Both the position numbers and the translations under genes were made by a program. The notes under the pieces were generated by a model. That model had not been told where the DNA came from. It saw nothing but the letters and a program-made list of their open reading frames with translations, and searched no databases. This document shows positions 56,640 to 64,000 of a stretch of 64,000 nucleotides of DNA, in pieces (positions within the stretch are counted from its first letter, which is position 1; every line of letters starts with the position of its first letter). The stretch is from assembly GCA_964017185.1 (NCBI GenBank), contig OZ024872.1, positions 59,637,817 through 59,701,816 of the forward strand, in the 5' to 3' direction. Origin of the DNA: Rugalucina vietnamica. Its lineage: Eukaryota > Mollusca > Bivalvia > Lucinida > Lucinidae.

Positions 56640-57600
56640 GCATGATATACTGTTTTCACGATATGTTTACGTATGACAAGACCTTTGACCCTGAAGTATT
56701 CCTAGGTCACTGTGACCTAATTTCATGGTTCAGTGATTTTGCCTTATATCTCGACACTCAGTTGGTATTTTTTCTTACTTCTTTCAGATTATGAATGAGT
56801 ATGACTAGACCTTTAACCCAATATACTTATAGGTCACTTTGACCTAATTTCACGGTTCAGTGATTTTGCCTTATCTTGGCACTCAATTGGTTTATGAACA
56901 AACTTCTTTCACACTATGTTTGCGTATGACAAGACCTTTGACTCTAAAGTAGTCCTAGGTCATTATGACCTAATTTCACGGTTCAGTGATTTTCCCTTAT
57001 ATCTCGGTACTCACTTGGTATATGGACATACTTCTTTCACGATATGTTTTCATATGACAAGATCTTTGACCATAAAGTATTCCTGGGTCACTGTGACCTA
57101 ATTTCATGGTTCAGTGACTTTGCCTTATATCTCGACTCTCAGTTGGTATTTTTTCATACTTCTTTCTGATTATGAATAAGACCAGGCCTTTAACCCAAAC
57201 ATACTTATAGGTCACTATGACCTAATTTCATGGTTCAGTGATTTTGCTTCATATCTCAACACTCAATGGGCATATGATCATATTTCTTTCACATTATGAG
57301 TTGGTATACTAGACCTTTGACCCTGAAGTACTTATATGTCAGTGTGACCTTATTTCATGTTTCAGTGATTTTGCCTTGTATCTTGGCACTCAGTTGGTAT
57401 ATGAACACATTTATTTCACAATATGAGTGAGACCTCAAAATCTTAGGTAGTTATAGTTAACTTTCACGGTTCAGTGATTTTGCTTTATTACATCAAGGCA
57501 AAGAGATGTATGAGCATAATGCTTTGGGTTACAGGTCAGGTTTGGCCTTATGTTTGACAAAGGTCAGAAGCCATCGAGCGCGCTGTCCTGTGACAGCTCT
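56640..57600 (+). mobile_element. HL-F: 126-bp tandem array with palindromic AGGTCA sites, 3' terminus
   Basis: Six to seven units of 124-130 bp with GACAAGACCTTTGACCC and TTCAGTGATTTTGCCTTAT blocks. Each carries an inverted AGGTCA-nnn-TGACCT site, at 56704, 56831, 56957, 57085, 57209 and (decayed) 57336. After the array come GCGCGCTGTC, the hairpin GCTGTC-CTGT-GACAGC (57582-57597) and TCTTATT, like an HL terminus. No head was identified, since the array abuts the Penelope tail. Confidence 0.65.
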
Positions 57601-57640
57601 TATTTGTCATTTTTTTTCACAATTTGAACTTAGTCATTTT

Positions 57641-59680
57641 TAGCTCACCTGAGCCGAAGGCTCACAAGGTGAGCTTATAGGAAGGCCATGATCCGGCGTT
57701 TGTCCGTCCGTCGTCGGTCCGTCGTCCACAATTTCAAAGATCTTCTTCTCTGAAACCGCTTGGCCAATCAAAGTGAAATTTTATGTGGAGCATCCATGGG
57801 TAGGGGGAACTGAAGTTTGATCGCGAGATCTGAGTCACATGACCAAGATGGCCGCCACGCCCATATATGGTAAAAACACTTCAAAATTCTTCTTCTCCAG
57901 AACCGTTGGGCCGATTTCCACGAAACTCGGTATGTAGCATCGGGGACTTCAACCAATCATAGTTTGATAAAATGATGACCCTTGGATGACCTTGACCTAT
58001 TTTATGGCAAGGTCAAATTTGGAAACATAGGCTTTTACATGGGAAAAAGTGAAAACTATGGATTTTTTGAAAACTATTGCAGCCTGAGGCCTGAAAAGTG
58101 GTAGATGAAAACAACTAATGGAGTAGATGAAGGTATGTGATTAATATAGGTCAAGGTCATCTCTTGACCTTGGCCAGTCTGTTGTCCATACACACTTTTC
58201 AAAGATCTTCTCCTCTGAAACCGCTTGGCCAATCAAAGTGAAATTTTATATGGAGCATCCATGGGTAGGGGTGACGAAAGTTTGATCGCAAAATCCAGGT
58301 CACATGACCAAGATGGCCGCCACGCCCATATATGGTAAAAACCACTCAAAAATCTTCTTCTCATGAACCGGAAGGCCGATTTCCACGAAACTTGGTATGT
58401 AGCATTTGGGACTACAGCCCATCATAGTTTGATCGAATGATGACCCTAGCATGACCTTGACCTATTTTACGGCAAGGTCAATTTTGTAAACATAGGCTTT
58501 TACATGGGAAAAAGTGAAAATTATGGATTTTTTGAAAACTATTGCAGTCTGAGGCCTGAAAAGTGATAGATGCAAAACAACTAATGAAAGTATGTGATTA
58601 ATTTAGGTCAAGGTCATCTCTTGACCTTGACCAGTCTGTGGTCCATACACACTTTTCAAAGATCTTCTTCTCTGAAACTGCATGGCCAATCAAACTGAAA
58701 TTTTATGTGGAGCATCCATGGGTAGAGATAATGAAAGTTTGATCGCAAAATCCTGGTCACATGACCAAGATGGCCGCCACGCCCATATATGGTAAAAACC
58801 ACTAAAAAATCTTCTTCTCCAGAACCGGCAGGCCGATTTTCATGGAACTTCGTATGTATTATTTGGTATTCCAGCCCATCATAGTTTGATAAAATGATGA
58901 CCCTAGGATGACCTTGACATATTTTATGGCAAGATCAATTTTGGAAACATAGGCTTTTACATGGGAAAAAGTGAAAATTATGGATTTTTTGAAAACTATT
59001 GCAGCCTGAGGCCTGAAAAGTGGTAGATGCGAACAACTAATAGAGTAGATGAAGGTATGTGATTAATTTTGGTCAAGGTTATCTCTTGACCTTGGCCAGT
59101 CTGTTGTCCATACACACTTTTCAAAGATCTTCTTCTCTGAAACTGCTTGGCCAATCAAAGTGAAATTTTATGTGGAGCATCCATGGGTAGGGGAGACAAA
59201 AGTTTGATCGCGAAAGCCAGGTCACATGACCAAGATGGCTGCCATGCCCATATATGGTAAAATTCCATCATAGTTTGATAAAATGATGACCCTTGGATGA
59301 CCTTGACCTATTTTACGGCAAGGTCCAAAAAATGCGAAAACATTGGATATTTTGGAAACTCTTGCAGCCTGAGATCTGAAAGTTGCTAGATGCAGACAAC
59401 TAATGGAGTCAATGAAGGTAAGTAATTAATAATGAAGGCCAAGGTCCTTTCTTGACCTTGACCCAAGATCATTTAAATATCAAAATTAGAATTAAAGTTT
59501 TTTCAGAAATCACTGGGTTTGGAAAGTATTGCAGCCTGAGACCTGAAACTTTGCAGATGCAGACAACTTATTAAGTCAATAAAGGTGTATGAGTATTCAA
59601 GGTCAAGGTCATTTAATGATGACTTAATACTCCAAGATCAGGCTTCAGGTGAGCGTTCTCACGACTAATGGTCCTCTGGT
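57641..59680 (+). mobile_element. HL-A copy 15, core 3, complete
   Basis: Head at 57642, about four core 3 units with TTGCAGCCTGAG and GGTCAAGGTCATCTCTTGAC, tail GCTTCAGGTGAGCG with a decayed terminal hairpin (ACGACTAATGGTCCT) ending CTGGT at 59680. It is probably nested in HL-G, whose tail follows. Confidence 0.8.
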
Positions 59681-59941
59681 TTTGGGCATTTTAGTGAATG
59701 GATAGAGGGTACCTTGTGTGCGCAACTCCTCCTACAGTTTTATACCGATACTTTTTAAACTTTACAGACATTATGACCATGCTTTGAAGATATGCATATC
59801 GTTGGGATATACTCCTCAGATTAATTTTTGTCACTTTTTTTGCAATTTGAACTTTTCAACTTTCAGACATTGTCACATCTTGAAAGTGGCGTACCAGACT
59901 ACCAGTTGGGGGCTTAGTGTTTCATAAACACATTTTCTAGT
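59681..59941 (+). mobile_element. HL-G tail
   Basis: An HL-C-like unit (CAACTCCTCCTACAGTTTTA, TTTACAGACATTATGACC), then the perfect hairpin GTGTTT-CAT-AAACAC at 59917-59931 and the end TTTTCTAGT at 59941. Confidence 0.55.
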
Positions 59942-60708
59942 TTACCTTAGCACAATTTCATTGGCCAGAGGATAATTTTCTATGAAAGATCTGTTACCGA
60001 ACTTTATGACCAGGCAATGAAATTTGGTATGCGTCATCTAGAAATGAGTATTACTTTAAAAACTTTTTAAGTTATTTTGTAATACTTGCAAATTTTACAA
60101 AATAAATGAGTTAGGCGAAGAAAAGTTGTCTCTAACAACCAAGAAAGGCAGATAATCTTAAATGCTTTAATAACTTGAATCAGTTATTATTTTGATAACC
60201 TGTTTAGGCGGTCACTAAAAAGACTGGAAAACACTGAAAATATGCAGGAAAACACTATGAAGAGGCATTTGTAGCATACTGATGCCTATATATATCATCA
60301 TAAATGATATATGAAAAAAAAAATAAAAAAATAAAATAAAATAAAAAAAAAAAAAAAAAAAAAAAGTCATTAAAAAAAATTGACAGTGAAAGCAAAAATA
60401 AGGATTTTTATGAGGGCTCTGTAGTGACAAAATACAGTTTTGTGAACAAAACTTGTATCATCTGACTGAAAACTGTCTAGATCATCTTACTACCGCATTC
60501 AAAAAGAGTACACATCTAAAACACAACTGCTTAAAAAGTTGCGTGCAAAGTGAACTGCATCTTTAAATATTTCATCCAGCACCTGTAGTGTACTGTCGTC
60601 CGGAACCACCTTATGTAGTAGCAAACATCCTTAAGAGTGAAATAGACGATGCCAAAAACAATAGTTTAAGGGTGATATGCCTAAAAATCCTTATATTGCA
60701 AACGATTT
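59942..60708. other. Unannotated DNA with A-rich run
   Basis: No gene seen. An almost pure A stretch lies at 60314-60366 and could be an old retroposed tail. Confidence 0.45.
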
Positions 60709-61552
60709 TAGCTCACCTGAGCCAAAGGCTGAAAAGGTGAGCTTATAGGATGGCAATGCTCCGTCGTTTGTCGTCTTTGTTCACACTTTTCAAAGATCTT
60801 CTCCTCTGAAACCCCTGGTCCAATCAATGCCAAACTTTATGTGGAGCATCCTTAGGAAGGGAGAACTAAAGTTGTATAAATGGTCCATGTCACATGACCA
60901 AGATGGCCGCCATGCCCATATATGGTAAAAACCTTGAAAAATCTTCATCTCTGGAACCGGTGGACCGATTTCAATGAAACTTTGTATGTAGCATCAGGGA
61001 CTCTGTCCCATCATAGTTTGTATAAATCATGACCTTGGGTTGACCTTGACCTATTTTATGGCACATTTATGGCAAGGTCAACTTTGGTCACATAGGCTTT
61101 TCAATGGAAAAATGTGAAAACAAGGGATTTTTTCAGGAAGTTTTGTGGCCTATAACCTGAAAGTTGGTAGATACATATAACTTATTGATTTAATGAAGTC
61201 ATAGGAGTATTCAAGGTCAAGGTCATCTCTTGACCTTGGCCAAAGGTCATTTACATATTAAATTTAAAACTTAATTTTCTCAGTAACCACCTCACTAAAA
61301 TCAAAGCCAAATTTTATATGTGGTATCCTTAGGAAGGGGGAATCAAAGTCAGTATAAATGGTCTAGGTTACATGACCAAGATTGCTGCCATGCCCATATA
61401 TGGTAAAAACCTTCTTCTCTGGACCCGGTGGACCGATTTCAATGAAACTTGGTATGTAGCAATCTCTTGACATTGGCCAAAGGGCATTTACATATTAAAT
61501 TTAAAACATAATTTTCTCAGAAATCACTTCACCAATCAAAGCCAAATTTTAT
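60709..61552 (+). mobile_element. HL-A copy 16, tail missing
   Basis: Head at 60710 (AGCTCACCTGAGCCAAAGGC), core 3-like units with TTCAAGGTCAAGGTCATCTC, broken near 61552. Confidence 0.75.
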
Positions 61553-61839
61553 ACACAACACAAGATTGATAGTGCTTCATGATTTATTACAAAACAAAAA
61601 CCTAAGAAGTAAACTTATGATCACTAATCTATGATTGAAAATAACATTCTCATAAAACTACAACTACATTCATATCAATTAACATACAAAAAAATACAAA
61701 AACATTTGGCTCCTATGGGCACTGCTCACAAGATATGCTTGCTAAGTTATAATGTTACTGATGCCTTTTTACTCCTTATCCCTGTTTACTAAACATGTCA
61801 GACATGTGCATTATATTTTTCTTTTGAGAGACAGCTAGG
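61553..61839. other. Unannotated AT-rich DNA
   Basis: Nothing recognised; it leads into the hairpin cluster. Confidence 0.45.
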
Positions 61840-62231
61840 ATGGGCAAAATGATTGCCCATGCTGGCAAAATGATTGCCCATGCAATGTGCAAGTGCCCAA
61901 GGAACTGATCCCTGGACACAGTCTGTGTAGGCCAAAGAACTGATCTTTGGCAAGGAACTGATCCTTGTGTGTTAAATATCGGTATGCAACTACCAAGGAA
62001 ATGCTTCCTTGGACACAAACTGCGTAGACCATGAAACTGATCCATGGCCACCAAAGAACTGATCTCTGGCAGGAACTGATCCCTAGCAGTTTGTGGTGTG
62101 ATCGGCCCGGTATGCAACTGCCAAGGAAATGCTTCCTTGGACACGAACTGTGTAGACCAAGAAACTGATCCTTGGCCACCAAAGAACTGATCTCTGGCAG
62201 GAACTGATCCCTAACAGTTCGTGTAGTGATC
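61840..62231. repeat. Cluster of about 12 small hairpins, partly tandem 127-bp units
   Basis: Successive stems, most around an AACTGAT loop: ATGGGCAA...TTGCCCAT (61840), CCAAGG...CCCTGG (61897), GCCAAAG...CTTTGGC (61931), CAAGG...CCTTG (61951), CCAAGGAA-ATGC-TTCCTTGG (61993 and 62121), CCATG...CATGG (62029), CCAAAG...CTCTGG (62051 and 62178), CCAAG...CTTGG (62157). The 61983-62105 and 62110-62231 segments are two copies of a unit of about 127 bp. Overlapping minus-strand frames of 115-122 codons are probably by-products. Confidence 0.7.
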
Positions 62232-63848
62232 GGTCAATTGAAAAAATGATATCGTTATGACTGATATGCAAAGCAAGGGAGATAACATGGAAATTGGTCA
62301 TTGACAAAGGCACACATCTGCAGAGTCCACAGTTAAATGCATGAATGCTTATATATAAGCAATGGAAATAGAAGATGGTTATCTTTTGGGGGAATAAAAA
62401 GGCCAAAGGAATATTTGATAGCATATCAAATGAGGCCCCCAAAAGAGCCTTATAATGTTATGTTATGGTAGGTTGTAACTAAGAACATGTAGTTAATGAA
62501 TAGAATGAGGTGTACCTCTGAAAGTAATAAGTTCCAATGGACAGTTTATGACCATTGTGCATAGGCATTAATGATATCATATTTATGATATAACACACCA
62601 TATATCCAAAATGAAGTCCTTGTGTGCTTACAAGTGCCTATGAAGATGCAATTATTTGTCTATCTATGTTTAATCCTGCACTTTAATATAAAGAAGCTGA
62701 CATGGCTTATTGTGAGATTAACAGTGGCCTAGAACTTTGGTTTTGAAAGCAATGAGTGTGTTTCTAAATGACTGTCTGTTGGTGGGACATATTAACATAT
62801 ATACAGTACATGTTTAAATAGTATTAAGCACATTATGTATAAAGATGTTGCAATTTGTCTCTATGCTATGATTATTGCTGCACTTTACATGCTAAACTAC
62901 ATTCCAATCTTCTGTGTTGAGAGTCTGCAAAGTCAGAAAATGAGATGACCTAGCCTGTTAATTAGGACAGCTAGTTCTCCAGTTTTGAATTTTGTGAGTT
63001 GTGGCTGAATGACTATTTGTTGGTAGGTATAAAATCAGTTAAACACCAAACTAATCTCACAACATTAATTGTTGTGAATACTCTATGAATAAAAATCTTT
63101 ACTTACTCACTTACAACAGCTGTACATATTAATTATGTCTGTTGATTTACTATTTAACTAAAAGAAATATGACAATACATACTCAACAAGCAGAATATTT
63201 CCTTAAACAAAGCTGCCATGGCTTTTCAGAATGTATGACAAAAGGCATTACATGAAATGGTTCTGATAAAGAATAGCAGTACCTGGTATAAACTGCAATG
63301 GGTCTGTGATGAGACTATTGCCAGTATTGTTCTCATGCAAAATGGGTTGCCATGAGGTTTATATACAATTCTGTATAACATTACTTTAATTTGATGTTAA
63401 CAAATAATAGACAAACTTATCTTTGACAACCAACCCATTGTTCAGTAATGGATCAAGTGTAATGAAAATAGACCCTGTATTAAAATGATTGTAATCAATA
63501 ACCTAATACCAAAAACCATCAAGGAGTGTACGGCAGTGAGTCCAAAGAAAATCCCATTGTAGTACTGACATTGGATTTAAGCGCTTCAGTATTCGAATGT
63601 TTGTATGTACAATTTTTGTTTTGTTTTTATAAAATGGTATGAATTTACAAGCTATTCATTTTTATTCTTCATTCTTCGGCTTCAAAAGCAATCTACAAAA
63701 AAAGAAAATAAGCTTGATCAGCCTCAGTACAATTTGACGAATACCGGTCATGACCACAAGAAAATAAACCTCCCGATATGAGAGCAAATATTACGATTTC
63801 AAACTGGAAATCTCCCGACCATGGAGAAAGTAAATATCACATGTATGA
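62232..63848. other. Unannotated DNA
   Basis: About 1.6 kb of AT-rich sequence without recognised gene, exon or repeat. Confidence 0.45.
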
Positions 63849-64000
63849 TCCATACACACTTTTCAAAGATCTTCTTTGAAACGGCTTGGCCAATCAAATT
63901 GAAATTTTATGTGGAGCATCCATGGGTGATGAAGGTATGTGATTAATTTAGGTCAAGGTCATCTCTTGACCTTGGGCAGTCTGTCATCTATACACACTTT
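63849..64000 (+). repeat. HL-A core 3 fragment
   Basis: Starts CCATACACACTTTTCAAAGA and contains GGTCAAGGTCATCTCTTGAC. It runs off the window edge. Confidence 0.75.

Noticed and set aside
61776..62442. Overlapping minus-strand frames of 115-122 codons with internal repeats
   Set aside because: Two frames are open at once over the same hairpin repeats, with low-complexity content. More likely by-products of the repeat than genes.

Overview
Bivalve-like mollusc nuclear DNA, about 64 kb, AT-rich, with almost no conventional coding sequence. The organism call is inference. It rests on dispersed repeats whose head reads AGCTCACCTGAGCC and whose tail carries AGGACCATTGGTCCT, on tandem cores like those of bivalve pearl/CvA-type elements, on two SINE-like segments with a Meta-domain-like body, and on a Penelope-type reverse transcriptase. 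No bacterial operons, rRNA, CRISPR or phage genes are seen.

Most of the window consists of nested elements that I label HL-A to HL-G (my labels). They share one architecture: a 5' subterminal inverted repeat that folds into a hairpin, a tandem-repeat core, the complementary 3' subterminal repeat, a short perfect hairpin, and an end reading CTRGT or a close variant. Where the empty site can be rebuilt from neighbouring repeat copies, insertion is between T residues with no clear target duplication. This is the architecture of non-autonomous Helentron-like (HINE/DINE-1) elements. HL-A dominates, with about 21 heads, 15 tails and at least five interchangeable cores. No Rep/helicase was found.

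Layout. 1-2633: HL-D array holding an HL-A copy. 2633-3746: palindromic repeat and unannotated DNA. 3747-7466: HL-E holding HL-A. 7583-23185: HL-A copies with a MITE, a SINE, a long-hairpin repeat and a 1.56-kb hAT-like element with 8-bp target duplications. 23197-25483: three possible coding pieces. 25622-30325: two HL-A copies. 30471-38612: an 8.1-kb insertion bounded by oppositely oriented minisatellite arrays and 11-bp flanking repeats. 38960-49378: a nest four elements deep, then HL-B. 50715-52734: two phase-compatible host exons. 52740-57600: a broken Penelope-like element, its antisense tail, and an array of palindromic hormone-response-like sites. 57641-61552: more HL-A and HL-G. 61840-62231: a cluster of small hairpins with a paired base change. 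62232-64000: unannotated DNA, then an HL-A fragment.

The only strong protein is the reverse transcriptase, and that copy is broken by a stop and a frameshift. The host exons suggest the 50-53 kb part lies inside a plus-strand gene that I do not recognise. Coordinates of element edges were read by eye and may be off by a few bases.
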